In this document: piece by piece, positions 26,359-34,471 of the stretch
How positions within the stretch are numbered: position 1 is the first letter of the stretch
Layout of the letters: each line of letters opens with the position of its first letter
Translations under genes and position numbers: made by a program
Notes under the pieces: model-generated
What the model was told of the DNA's origin: nothing
What the model saw: only the letters and a program-made list of their open reading frames with translations
Database searches by the model: none
From: Hymenobacter sp. DG01
GTDB lineage: Bacteria > Bacteroidota > Bacteroidia > Cytophagales > Hymenobacteraceae
Assembly (NCBI RefSeq): GCF_006352025.1
Contig: NZ_CP040936.1
Coordinates: 3,288,001 to 3,352,000, forward strand
Direction of reading: 5' to 3'
DNA length: 64,000 nt

Positions 26359-27177
26359 ATGAAGTTGAATTTACGACTGCATGTCTCGGGCTTGATGATG
26401 GCCATGCTCCTTGTGCTGCTCACGGCCTTCGCGGCCCTGGCCCGCCCGAACAGCATACGTGAAGATGAAAAAGCCCCCGCCGCTGCTGCTAAAAAGGCAA
26501 CGGTAATGCGCGGCCGAGCCTCCTGGTACGGCCGCGAACATCAAGGCCACCGCACCAGCAATGGGGAGCGGTTCGACCGCAACAAGTACACCTGCGCCCA
26601 CAAAACCCTACCCTTCGGCACGAAGCTGCGGGTTTCCAACCCCGAAACCGGCCGCTCAGTAGTAGTGCGCGTAACCGACCGGGGCCCTTTCCGTCACCAA
26701 CGCATCCTCGACCTGTCGGAGGTGGCAGCCCGGCCCCTGGGCATTGTTACCCACGGCGCCGTATCGGTAGTAGCTGAGGTAGTAAGCCCCGAGACGCCCC
26801 TGGGTCCGACCGAGGCGCCCGCCGACCTGGCTACCCTCGCTGCCGACTCGACCGTAGCCGTGGGCCTGCTGGCCGACATCCGGCCCGGCACTTCGGAAGC
26901 CGCTGATGTAACCCTGACGCCGGAGCCAGTGGCAACCTACGTTATTCAGGCGGGCACCTTCGGCGATGCCCGCAACGCCCGCGCCGTAATGGACAAAATC
27001 CAGAGCGTGGAGCCCAAGCTGCTGGTAACCACCGTAGCCACCAGCACCCCGGATGGCAAAGCCCTCAACCGCGTAGTAGTGGGCCGCTTTGCTACCGCCG
27101 CCGAGGCCGATACCGTACGCCAGCGCCTGGCCCGCCTGGGTATAGCCGGGTTGGTCCGGCAGGGCGAGAACCTGTAG
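26359..27177 (+). CDS. rlpA: RlpA-family septal lytic transglycosylase with SPOR domain
   Basis: A 272-residue exported protein with a signal peptide (core LMMAMLLVLLTAFAALA). A double-psi beta-barrel of RlpA type spans about residues 50-135: RGRASWYGREHQGHRTSNGE, YTCAHKTLPFGTKLRV, VVVRVTDRGPF and RILDLSEVAA. A C-terminal SPOR domain spans about 195-270 (TYVIQAGTFGDARNARAVMD and RVVVGRFATAAEADTV). RlpA cleaves peptide-free glycan strands, and SPOR directs it to such strands at the septum. No lipobox Cys is present, so it is probably periplasmic rather than lipid-anchored. A terminator follows. Confidence 0.93.
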   Translation: MKLNLRLHVSGLMMAMLLVLLTAFAALARPNSIREDEKAPAAAAKKATVMRGRASWYGREHQGHRTSNGERFDRNKYTCAHKTLPFGTKLRVSNPETGRSVVVRVTDRGPFRHQRILDLSEVAARPLGIVTHGAVSVVAEVVSPETPLGPTEAPADLATLAADSTVAVGLLADIRPGTSEAADVTLTPEPVATYVIQAGTFGDARNARAVMDKIQSVEPKLLVTTVATSTPDGKALNRVVVGRFATAAEADTVRQRLARLGIAGLVRQGENL

Positions 27178-27199
27178 CGCCCTCCTTTTGCCTCTTTTG

Positions 27200-27235
27200 A
27201 AAGAGCCGTTTCCTGCCCGGAAACGGCTCTTTTTA
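27200..27235 (+). terminator. Rho-independent terminator of rlpA
   Basis: Stem AAAGAGCCGTTTCC / GGAAACGGCTCTTT with a short loop, then TT and a TATTT tract. Confidence 0.88.
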
Positions 27236-27347
27236 TTTAGGGCCGGGTAAGCACGGCCTTAAATATTTCTTCTGCCAGATACTCCAGCCGCACCCACCAG
27301 AGTTAGTTGACTATCTCTAACCCAACCATTTCTTTATCCTCTCCTAC

Positions 27348-27950
27348 ATGCTTAAAACGTATTGCCTTCTGGCACTCGGCTTCACTCTATGTACTGCCAG
27401 CACGGCCAAAGCTCAAACCACTAAGGGCACCCGGGTACTGGGCCTGAGCGCCGGCAACATTATTTACCAAAAGAACAACGGCTACCGCCAGATCAGCGCG
27501 CAGCTTGCTCCTTCCATCGGTACGTTTGTGGCCGATAACGTGGCCTTGGGCATTGCCCTACCTATTGGCTATTCATCCACGAAGACTCAATACAGCTTCC
27601 GCAACACCCAGCGAAACCTGGAACTGGGCCTTTTGCCCTGGGTGCGTTACTACCTGCCTTCCAGCAGCAAGCATCGGGTATTTGGGGAGCTAAGTGTAGG
27701 AGGGGCGCTCAGTAGCTCCCGGACAAAGGCAGATGGCTATACTGTCAAAAATAGTGATGTCACCTTGCTTGCCAGCCTGGGGGCAGGATACAGCTATTTC
27801 ATCACGCCCAATGTGGGCCTGGAGGCCTTGGCGAAATTTGCTACCAACAGCGGCAACTCAACCGCATTTGGCAAGGGCTACCTCGACATCAACCTGGGTT
27901 TCCGGGTGTACCTACCAAAGGGTGGGGCGGCCACGGTTCCGGCCGAGTAA
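27348..27950 (+). CDS. Outer-membrane beta-barrel protein, small
   Basis: A 200-residue exported protein (signal MLKTYCLLALGFTLCTASTAKA) whose strands fit an 8-stranded OmpW/OmpX-like barrel: PSIGTFVADNVALGIALPIG, LELGLLPWVRYYLP, YSYFITPNVGLEALAKFAT and GYLDINLGFRVYLP. This is a common Bacteroidota fold with no specific function. It is followed within 75 bp by the penicillin-acylase gene; the intervening inverted repeat at 27977-28039 may regulate or separate the two. Confidence 0.8.
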   Translation: MLKTYCLLALGFTLCTASTAKAQTTKGTRVLGLSAGNIIYQKNNGYRQISAQLAPSIGTFVADNVALGIALPIGYSSTKTQYSFRNTQRNLELGLLPWVRYYLPSSSKHRVFGELSVGGALSSSRTKADGYTVKNSDVTLLASLGAGYSYFITPNVGLEALAKFATNSGNSTAFGKGYLDINLGFRVYLPKGGAATVPAE

Positions 27951-27976
27951 GGGGGTAGCACTTACCGTCTAATAAT

Positions 27977-28039
27977 AGAATACGAAGCATTTACTACCTT
28001 CCGGGCCCTTGCTCTCTGGTAGTTTATGCTTCGTATTCT
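27977..28039. repeat. Inverted repeat spanning the penicillin-acylase start codon
   Basis: Arms 27977-27998 and 28018-28039 are 22 nt each. The outer 14 nt (AGAATACGAAGCAT and complement) pair perfectly and the inner part has two mismatches; the spacer is 19 nt. The right arm contains the ATG (28026-28028) and the first codons. In RNA it would hide the start codon. If transcription begins at the TACCTTCC box inside it, it would act as a DNA operator instead. Confidence 0.6.
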
Positions 28040-30524
28040 GAAGGCCGGCCTTGCCCTGCTCCTTACGCTTGCCCTTACCTGGGCTCTGAACACTAAACTG
28101 GGCGATGTGCCGCCGGTAGCGCGCCTGCTCAGCCCCTACCGCGGCATCTGGCAAAACGGCGAGGCCGAAGCTGACTTTGCGGCTCAGCAAACCCTGCAGC
28201 TGCCGGGCCTGCACCAGCCCGTGCGGGTACGCTTCGACGATAGGCGCGTGCCCCACATCTTCGCCGAGAACGAGCACGACCTGTACTATGCCCAGGGCTA
28301 CCTCACGGCCCACGACCGGCTCTGGCAGATGGAGTTTATGACCCGGGTAGCAGCTGGGCGCATTTCGGAGGTAGTGGGCCCCAAAGCCCTGGAGTACGAC
28401 CGGTTTCAGCGCCGCATGGGCCTGCCCTACGGGGCTGAAAATACCCTGCGCGAGATGCTCCGCAACGACACCACCCGTCTGGTGCTGGAGTCGTACGCGG
28501 CCGGGGTGAATGCCTACATCAACAGCCTCTCGCCCAAAGACTACCCCTTCGAGTACAAGCTCCTCGACTACGCCCCTGAGCCCTGGCAACCCCTGAAAAG
28601 CGCTCTGCTGCTGAAGCTGATGGCCTGGGACCTGAGCGGCCGCTCCGACGACCTGCGCCTGAGCAACATCCTGAGCAAATACGGCCCGGAGGTTGTCCGC
28701 GACCTGTTTCCCGACTACCCCAACCGCACGGACGCCATTGTGCCGCCCGGCACCCCACTGGAGTTCGAGCCCCGGCCGGTGCCGCCTACCCCCCCATCCT
28801 TCACGGCCGCTATGGCGGGCAAGCTGCCCCAGCGGGAACCCGACCCGGAGCTGGGTTCCAACAACTTTGCGGTGGCAGGCAGCCGCTCGGCCTCGGGCCT
28901 GCCCCTGCTGGCCAACGACCCGCACTTGCAGCTGAACCTGCCCAGCATCTGGTACCAGGCCCAGCTGCACGCGCCGGGCGTAAACGTGTACGGCGTAACC
29001 ATTCCGGGGGCGCCTACCATCATTATCGGCTTCAATGAGGATGTGGCCTGGGGCGTAACCAACGTGGGCGGCGACGTGCTGGACTGGTACCAGCTGAAGT
29101 TCCGCGACGCCCGCCAGCGCGAGTACTGGCACGAGGGCCGCTGGAAGCCCGTGCGCCGGGTGGTGGAGCGCATTGCGGTGCGCGGCCAGCCCGACCGGCT
29201 CGATACGGTGCTCTACACCCACCACGGCCCCATCGTGTACGACCAGCAGGAGAAGGTTTTCAACAAGCAGACGCCCATCCGGCACGCCCTGCGTTGGACT
29301 GCCCACGACGGCGGCAACGAGGTGCTGGCCTTCTACCGCCTCAACCGCGCCCACTCCTACCCCGATTACCGCCGCGCCCTGCGCATGTACGCCTCCCCGG
29401 CCCAGAACTTCATCTTCGCCGACAACCGCAACGAAATTGCCATTCAGCCCAACGGCCGCTTTCCGCTGAAGTGGCCTGACCAGGGCAAGTTTATCTTGGA
29501 CGGCACCGATGCGCGCTACGACTGGCAGGGCTGGATTCCGATGGAGCAGAACCCGCACGTAAAGGACCCGGCCCGGGGCTTCGTATCGTCGGCCAACCAG
29601 CCTTCCGCTGGTTTTGATTACCCCTACTACCTCGGCTGGGACTACGCCCCCTCCGACCGGGGACACCGCATCAATGAGCGCCTCACCCAACTGCGCGGCG
29701 CTACCCCCGACAGCCTGCGCAACCTCCAGAACGACAACCTGGGCGTGAATGCCCGCCAGATGCTGCCCTGGATGCTGAGCACTGTAACCGGCAGCAAAAT
29801 GACGGACAACTGCTTCCTGCCGCTGCTACCTAACTCGCCGGAGTACGCGGCGGTGGGGGCGCTGGCCCAATGGAACTACCGCTACGAGTCCGATGCCGTG
29901 GCCGCCAGCGTGTTTGAGCTCTGGTATAATGACCTGGTAAAGCGCCTCTGGGACGATGACTTTGGTAGCGCCGCGGGTCTGGAAATGCGCTACCCCTCCC
30001 GCGCCCGCACCAACCAGTTGCTGCTGCGGGAATCGGGCAGCATGCTTACCTGCTTTCAGAAGGCCAGCCCCTGGATTGATGACCGCACCACCGCCAAGCG
30101 CGAAAACGTGCACGACCTGCTAACCGCCTCCCTGCATTTCGCCGTGGATTCTCTGACACGCAAGTTTGGGCCGATGGGGCCAAAGTGGGCCTGGGCCAAC
30201 CAGAAAAGCACCGACATCAACCACCTGGCCAACCTGACCGGCTTCGGCCGGCAAGACATTGACTGCCCTGGCAGCCCCGGCTCAGTGAATGCCACGGGGC
30301 CGCGCAATGGCCCCTCCTGGCGCATGGTGGTAGCCCTGGGCCCGCAGGTGAAAGCCTACGGTATTTTTCCCGGCGGCCAGAGCGGCAACCCTGCCTCGGC
30401 TTACTACGATGATATGATTGAGTCCTGGCGGGTGGGCAAGCTCGATGAGCTGGTGTTCTTACGCGCCGCCGACGAAAACCACCCGCGCCTGGGGGCGGCC
30501 TGGCGGCTGGAAGCCCGGCCGTAG
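28026..30524 (+). CDS. Penicillin acylase family (Ntn) amidohydrolase
   Basis: An 832-residue precursor with an N-terminal hydrophobic export or anchor segment (LLLTLALTWAL). The A-chain region has RVPHIFAENEHDLYYAQGY and LTAHDRLWQMEFMTRVAAGR. The autoprocessing site is LGSNNFAV, making Ser278 the N-terminal nucleophile of the B chain. Downstream LLANDPHLQLNLPSIWYQ and GFNEDVAWGVTNVGGD follow the family. Relatives hydrolyse penicillins or acyl-homoserine lactones after self-cleavage into two chains in the periplasm. The substrate here is unknown; quorum-signal or peptide deacylation are both possible. The first codons lie within the inverted repeat at 27977-28039. Confidence 0.93.
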   Translation: MLRILKAGLALLLTLALTWALNTKLGDVPPVARLLSPYRGIWQNGEAEADFAAQQTLQLPGLHQPVRVRFDDRRVPHIFAENEHDLYYAQGYLTAHDRLWQMEFMTRVAAGRISEVVGPKALEYDRFQRRMGLPYGAENTLREMLRNDTTRLVLESYAAGVNAYINSLSPKDYPFEYKLLDYAPEPWQPLKSALLLKLMAWDLSGRSDDLRLSNILSKYGPEVVRDLFPDYPNRTDAIVPPGTPLEFEPRPVPPTPPSFTAAMAGKLPQREPDPELGSNNFAVAGSRSASGLPLLANDPHLQLNLPSIWYQAQLHAPGVNVYGVTIPGAPTIIIGFNEDVAWGVTNVGGDVLDWYQLKFRDARQREYWHEGRWKPVRRVVERIAVRGQPDRLDTVLYTHHGPIVYDQQEKVFNKQTPIRHALRWTAHDGGNEVLAFYRLNRAHSYPDYRRALRMYASPAQNFIFADNRNEIAIQPNGRFPLKWPDQGKFILDGTDARYDWQGWIPMEQNPHVKDPARGFVSSANQPSAGFDYPYYLGWDYAPSDRGHRINERLTQLRGATPDSLRNLQNDNLGVNARQMLPWMLSTVTGSKMTDNCFLPLLPNSPEYAAVGALAQWNYRYESDAVAASVFELWYNDLVKRLWDDDFGSAAGLEMRYPSRARTNQLLLRESGSMLTCFQKASPWIDDRTTAKRENVHDLLTASLHFAVDSLTRKFGPMGPKWAWANQKSTDINHLANLTGFGRQDIDCPGSPGSVNATGPRNGPSWRMVVALGPQVKAYGIFPGGQSGNPASAYYDDMIESWRVGKLDELVFLRAADENHPRLGAAWRLEARP

Positions 30525-30577
30525 CCATAGCCCCGGCCCGTTTCTGCCCCTTGTATATCTGCTTTTCCTACTCTGTT

Positions 30578-30958
30578 ATGGCGCGCTTCTGGCTTTCCCT
30601 CCTATTGATTTTTGTTCTGGTTTCCCTGGCTCAGCTGCTGCTGCCCTGGTGGGTGCTGGTGCCCCTGTGCTTTGCGGTAGCGGCCTGGAGCCAACTCAGC
30701 GGGGAGCGGGCGTTTCTGGCGGGGCTGCTGGGTGCCGCGCTGAGCTGGTGGCTACCGGCGGCCTGGCTCGCCACCCACGGCGCCGAGCGGCTGGCCTCCC
30801 GCCTGGCTACTCTCCTGCCCCTGGGCGGCAACGCCTGGACCTTGGTGCTGGTGAGTGGGGTAGTAGCGGGGCTGGTGGGTGGGCTGGCGGCCCTGAGCGG
30901 CACCTGGGCCCGGCAGGCGCTCCGCCCTGCCTCCCAGGCCACGGGCATCACTCAATAA
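30578..30958 (+). CDS. Small integral membrane protein, uncharacterised
   Basis: A 126-residue protein with about four hydrophobic segments (FWLSLLLIFVLVSLAQLLL, then WWVLVPLCFAVAAW, FLAGLLGAALSWWL, and VLVSGVVAGLVGGLAAL). I do not recognise it. It follows the acylase gene on the same strand and is probably cotranscribed. The ATG at 30578 (MARFW) is preferred over one nine codons earlier. A strong terminator follows. Confidence 0.65.
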   Translation: MARFWLSLLLIFVLVSLAQLLLPWWVLVPLCFAVAAWSQLSGERAFLAGLLGAALSWWLPAAWLATHGAERLASRLATLLPLGGNAWTLVLVSGVVAGLVGGLAALSGTWARQALRPASQATGITQ

Positions 30959-30967
30959 TCTGATTCA

Positions 30968-31014
30968 GCAACAAAAAGCCCGCTTACCACGGTGGTAAGC
31001 GGGCTTTTTGTTGC
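30968..31014. terminator. Bidirectional terminator
   Basis: A stem of about 22 bp (GCAACAAAAAGCCCGCTTAC and complement) with a minimal loop. It sits between the convergent membrane-protein and hydrolase genes. Confidence 0.87.
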
Positions 31015-31039
31015 CGGGTGCCTCCTAGGAGAAACAGAC

Positions 31040-32263
31040 TTAATACTGCGAGATAAACGCAAAGGCCTGTAGCGTGTAGGTAGCCACCGAAGTAAAGTGG
31101 TTGCCGCCCTGAATAGGCTTCAGCTGCACCTGGGTAGCGCCGCGGGCCCGCATAGCATTGTAGGCATCCTGCGAGTTGAAGTAGGGCACGTAGTCGTCGG
31201 CGGTACCGTGGAACAGGGCTACGGGAGCAGTGGGCTTCCAGTCGTACACGTCGTTATCCTTGAAAGCCGCCGCGAGAGCAGCATCCGTGTTGTTGAGTAC
31301 GGCCTGCCGGAAAGGCTCCGCGAACAGTTCCGACGCCTTGTTAGGCACCGAGCTGAATGGGTTAGCGTGCAGGCGGGTAGCGTAGGGCTCCTTAAAGTAC
31401 GCCGACAGCGGCCGGTTCAGGCCGTACACGCGGTTGTAGGTATCCAGCACCCACACGTAGGTACTCAGGAAGTTCAGGGGCTGCTCCGATTTCATGATGT
31501 ACTGGGCGAAGGCCGTTTTGTGGTAGGCCCCGGCGCCGGGGGCGCTGGCCGCTACGGGCAGCTCGGTGGCGTACTTTTCTTCCAGCAGCTTGTGCAACGA
31601 CATGGTAGCGTAGCCACCTTCGGAATAGCCTAGCAGGAAGTTTTTCTGGTTAACTGCTATGTTTTCCTTTTTGCAGAACTCCCGCGCCGCCCGTAGCATA
31701 TCGGCCGAGGCCGAGGCCAGGGAAGGCCCATGCTCATAGGGGTGGGGCAAGGCCTTAGAGGCACCGTAGCCTATATAGTCGGGGGCCGATACCACGTAGC
31801 CGGTGGAAGCCAGCACCGACACAGCCGACCACAGCTCACTGCCCGAGCTGTAGTAGGAAGGAGCCCGGCCTTCCTCATCGGGTTGCAGGGTGCCGTGCTG
31901 GTAGCTGATAACGGGCAACGCCTGCGGGGCGGCAGGCACCAGCAAAGCCCCCGAGGCCGTAATGGTTTTGCCGTCGGTGTTGGTGGTATTGTAGGTCAGG
32001 CGGTACACCTTAATAGGAAAGCGGGCCAGGGAGCCCACCAGCGGAATATCAGCCACGCGGCCTGCCAGCGTAGAGGTGCTGTACTCACCAATCAGGGTGC
32101 TGCCCACCAGCACGGGGGTAGGCGCCGGCGGAGCCGGAGGCGTGGTAGTGGTGGTATCAGTCGGCTCGGGCGAGTTGCTTTTGCAGCCCGGAGCCGTCAG
32201 CAGCAGGGCCAGTAAGCTCAGAGCCCACCCGGTCGTCATCCGGCGAAGATTAGATAGCGTCAC
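31040..32263 (-). CDS. Alpha/beta-hydrolase lipoprotein (secretory lipase-like)
   Basis: A 407-residue lipoprotein (signal ending LLLTAPG, then Cys27) followed by a Thr/Pro-rich linker. The alpha/beta hydrolase core has the nucleophile elbow LLGYSEGGYA, the Asp in LFHGTADDYVP and the His in GGNHFTS at the end. The oxyanion-side ISYQHGTL and YVVSAPDYIGYG segments fit secretory lipases and related esterases. It likely hydrolyses esters at the cell surface. It is monocistronic and divergent from the blaI gene across an AT-rich region. Confidence 0.88.
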   Translation of the reverse strand: MTLSNLRRMTTGWALSLLALLLTAPGCKSNSPEPTDTTTTTPPAPPAPTPVLVGSTLIGEYSTSTLAGRVADIPLVGSLARFPIKVYRLTYNTTNTDGKTITASGALLVPAAPQALPVISYQHGTLQPDEEGRAPSYYSSGSELWSAVSVLASTGYVVSAPDYIGYGASKALPHPYEHGPSLASASADMLRAAREFCKKENIAVNQKNFLLGYSEGGYATMSLHKLLEEKYATELPVAASAPGAGAYHKTAFAQYIMKSEQPLNFLSTYVWVLDTYNRVYGLNRPLSAYFKEPYATRLHANPFSSVPNKASELFAEPFRQAVLNNTDAALAAAFKDNDVYDWKPTAPVALFHGTADDYVPYFNSQDAYNAMRARGATQVQLKPIQGGNHFTSVATYTLQAFAFISQY

Positions 32264-32392
32264 GAAGAGTACGGTTAGAAAGGATGTGGTACTGGAAAGA
32301 ACACCCGAAGCCCGCCCCTCGTTCCGCCCGGCCGGCTCTTATCCTCTTAAGCAGAGAACAATACGTATATCATTTTATCATTTACTATAAAC

Positions 32393-32417
32393 TTAGTTTA
32401 CAAACTAATTAATTAGT
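32393..32417. promoter_or_regulatory. Candidate BlaI-type operator: two overlapping palindromes
   Basis: TTAGTTT-AC-AAACTAA (32393-32408) has 7-nt perfect arms. ACTAATTAATTAGT (32404-32417) is a perfect 14-bp palindrome overlapping it. Both lie just upstream of blaI and cover its predicted promoter spacer, as expected for autorepression. Confidence 0.6.
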
Positions 32418-32427
32418 TATATCTTTC
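32397..32427 (+). promoter_or_regulatory. Candidate blaI promoter (TTTA-N19-TATCTTTC)
   Basis: A TTTA element (32397-32400) sits exactly 19 bp before TATCTTTC (32420-32427), close to TTTG-N19-TANNTTTG. The blaI ATG follows 21 nt after the box. Confidence 0.55.
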
Positions 32428-32448
32428 TTACCTCACTTACTTCCTGCT

Positions 32449-32883
32449 ATGCCCGATACTCCATTTCCCGAACTAACCCGCGCCGAAGAACAGGTAATGC
32501 AGGTGCTGTGGCAGCGCGGCCCGTCCTTCGTGAAGGACGTGGTGCCCGAACTGCCGGCCCCTACCCCTGCCTACACCACCGTATCCACCATCATCCGGAT
32601 TCTGGAGCAGAAGGGCTTTGTGGGCCATGAAGCCTTCGGGCGCACCCACCGCTACCACGCCCTCATAGCCCAGGACGAATACCGCAGCTTTTCGCTGCGC
32701 AAGCTGCTGGGTGGCTACTTCGGCGGCTCTTTCTCGCGGCTGGTTTCCTTTTTCGCTAAGGAAGAAAACCTGGACGCTGCTCAGCTCGACGAGCTCTTGC
32801 GCCACGCCCAGGCCTCACCCCCTACCCCCTCCGCCGATGCTACCCCTCCTTCTCCCAACGACGAGCCTACTCGTCCTGCTTAG
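32449..32883 (+). CDS. BlaI/MecI/CopY-family transcriptional repressor
   Basis: A 144-residue repressor with the family winged helix-turn-helix: LTRAEEQVMQVLWQRGPSFV, TPAYTTVSTIIRILEQKGFVGHE and then the GRTHRYHAL wing. The C-terminal dimerisation helices (SFSLRKLLGGYFGGSFSRLV) carry the segment normally cleaved by an M56 sensor peptidase. A Pro/Ser/Thr-rich tail ends the protein. The M56 gene overlaps its 3' end by 47 nt, so the pair is translationally linked. The palindromes at 32393-32417 are the likely operator. Confidence 0.92.
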   Translation: MPDTPFPELTRAEEQVMQVLWQRGPSFVKDVVPELPAPTPAYTTVSTIIRILEQKGFVGHEAFGRTHRYHALIAQDEYRSFSLRKLLGGYFGGSFSRLVSFFAKEENLDAAQLDELLRHAQASPPTPSADATPPSPNDEPTRPA

Positions 32884-34240
32884 CTGGCTGGGCCAGAGCA
32901 CTCTGCTGCTCGGGGCCGGGTGGCTGTTGTACTACCTGGTGCTGCGCCGGGAGCGGTGCTTTGGCTACAACCGCCGGTTTTTGCTGCTGGTGCCCTGGTT
33001 GGCGCTGGGGCTGCCCCCACTGCTCACCCTGGGCGCCCCGTGGTTTATGCGCGGGTGGGCAGTTTGGAGCGGAACCTTGGGCGGCGGCATGCTGCTGCCG
33101 GGAGGCCTGCTACCCACCGTCAGGATACTGGCTGTGCCCGGCCCCGGAGCTACTGCCGTTGCCGCCAATGCGCTGGCCTGGCTGCCGACCCTGTACGGAG
33201 CGGTAGCTCTGGGGCTGCTGCTGCGCTTGGGTGGGCAGGCGTTGCACCTGTGGCTTGGTACCCGGCACTGGCCCCGGCAGCCGCGCCCGGGCTATACCCT
33301 GGTATTCAGCGGGGGTCGGCGCCCCATCAGCTCCTTTGGGCGCTGGATATTCTGGGATGAAACGGCCGGCCTGGCACCAGCCGAGGCGGCAGCAATCCTC
33401 GCCCACGAGGTAGCCCATGTGCGGCAGCGCCACACCCGCACGCGCCTGCTGCTGGAAGTGGCGCGGGCCCTGCTCTGGGCATCGCCCTTCGTGCACCTAT
33501 ACCCCCGGGCGCTGGAGTGCACCCACGAGTTTCTGGCCGATGCCGCCGCCCTGGGCGCTACCCCTGCTACCCCCGGCAACCCCACCGGTCCTTACGCTGC
33601 CCTGCTGGCCCGTTTGGCTCTGGGCCAGTTTCAGCCCGACTTACCGCTTGCCCATTCATTTACCCAATCCCTCACCCTTACCCGTATCCGTATGCTTACC
33701 TCGTATGCGCCCACGCCCCGCTGGAAACGGTGGCTGGCTCTGCCGCTGAGCGCGGCCCTGCTTTTCACTATGGCCTGCGAGAAGGCCGCCGAGCTACCCC
33801 CGCCCCCGCCGCCTACCCTGTCGGCCTCGGCCACCCTCGCCCCGCCGCCTCCGCCCCTACCGGCCTACAACCAGGTACAGCAAATGCCCGAGTATGAGGG
33901 CGGCCCCAAGCAGCTGCTGGCCGATATTGCCGCGCTGATTAAATACCCCGAGGTGGCGAGAGCCGAGAAGCTGGAAGGCCGGGTGTTTGTAGGCTTTATT
34001 GTGGCCGCCGATGGCAGCCTGCAGGCCGTTCAGGTCCGGAAGGGAATTGACACCAGCATTACCTACCCCGATAGCCAAGGCCAACCGGCCCGCGCGAACA
34101 TCACCACGCCGGCGGCACAGGCCCTGAACGAAGCCGCCCTGAACGCGGTGCGCAACCTGCCCGGGCGCTGGACTCCAGGCCGCGAAAAGGGCAAGGCAGT
34201 GGCCGTGCAGTACACTATTCCGATCACGTTTGCCCTATAA
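32837..34240 (+). CDS. M56 (BlaR1-type) membrane metalloprotease with C-terminal TonB domain
   Basis: A 467-residue membrane protein. Four membrane helices (from LLLPTTSLLVLLSWLG) flank the zinc site HEVAHVRQRH (about residues 190-199), typical of M56 peptidases. A later helix (LALPLSAALLFTMACE) leads to a Pro-rich spacer. A TonB C-terminal domain follows, from about residue 360 (GRVFVGFIVAADGSLQAVQV, EAALNAVRNLPGRW). There is no penicillin-binding sensor domain, so the signal is unknown. M56-TonB fusions next to blaI are characteristic of Bacteroidota. The protein may transmit an envelope signal by cleaving BlaI, may energise an outer-membrane receptor, or both. Confidence 0.9.
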   Translation: MLPLLLPTTSLLVLLSWLGQSTLLLGAGWLLYYLVLRRERCFGYNRRFLLLVPWLALGLPPLLTLGAPWFMRGWAVWSGTLGGGMLLPGGLLPTVRILAVPGPGATAVAANALAWLPTLYGAVALGLLLRLGGQALHLWLGTRHWPRQPRPGYTLVFSGGRRPISSFGRWIFWDETAGLAPAEAAAILAHEVAHVRQRHTRTRLLLEVARALLWASPFVHLYPRALECTHEFLADAAALGATPATPGNPTGPYAALLARLALGQFQPDLPLAHSFTQSLTLTRIRMLTSYAPTPRWKRWLALPLSAALLFTMACEKAAELPPPPPPTLSASATLAPPPPPLPAYNQVQQMPEYEGGPKQLLADIAALIKYPEVARAEKLEGRVFVGFIVAADGSLQAVQVRKGIDTSITYPDSQGQPARANITTPAAQALNEAALNAVRNLPGRWTPGREKGKAVAVQYTIPITFAL

Positions 34241-34327
34241 GTCAGGGGTAGGGGCCTGATTTCGGGCAACCTGCCGTGCCCAGGAGCCCGGCCGCTGGCA
34301 CTCCAACGCTACCTGGCATTTTATCCC

Positions 34328-34363
34328 GAAGCCGCCGCCTGATCTACTTCAGGCGGCGGCTTT
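34328..34363 (+). terminator. Rho-independent terminator of the blaI-M56 operon
   Basis: Stem GAAGCCGCCGCCTGA / TCAGGCGGCGGCTTTC with a 6-nt loop, followed by TTTATA. Confidence 0.85.
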
Positions 34364-34471
34364 CTTTATAGGGTATCTATCTTAACGGCCTTCGAATACC
34401 ATAACTAAAGCGGCGGAAGGGCGGTTACCCCAAAGCAACCTCCAGCGTTTTTTGGTCTGACTCGTGCGTTG

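Noticed and set aside
27969..29690. 573-codon minus-strand frame opposite the penicillin acylase gene
   Set aside because: It is the shadow of the acylase coding strand, has no domain and no plausible promoter.
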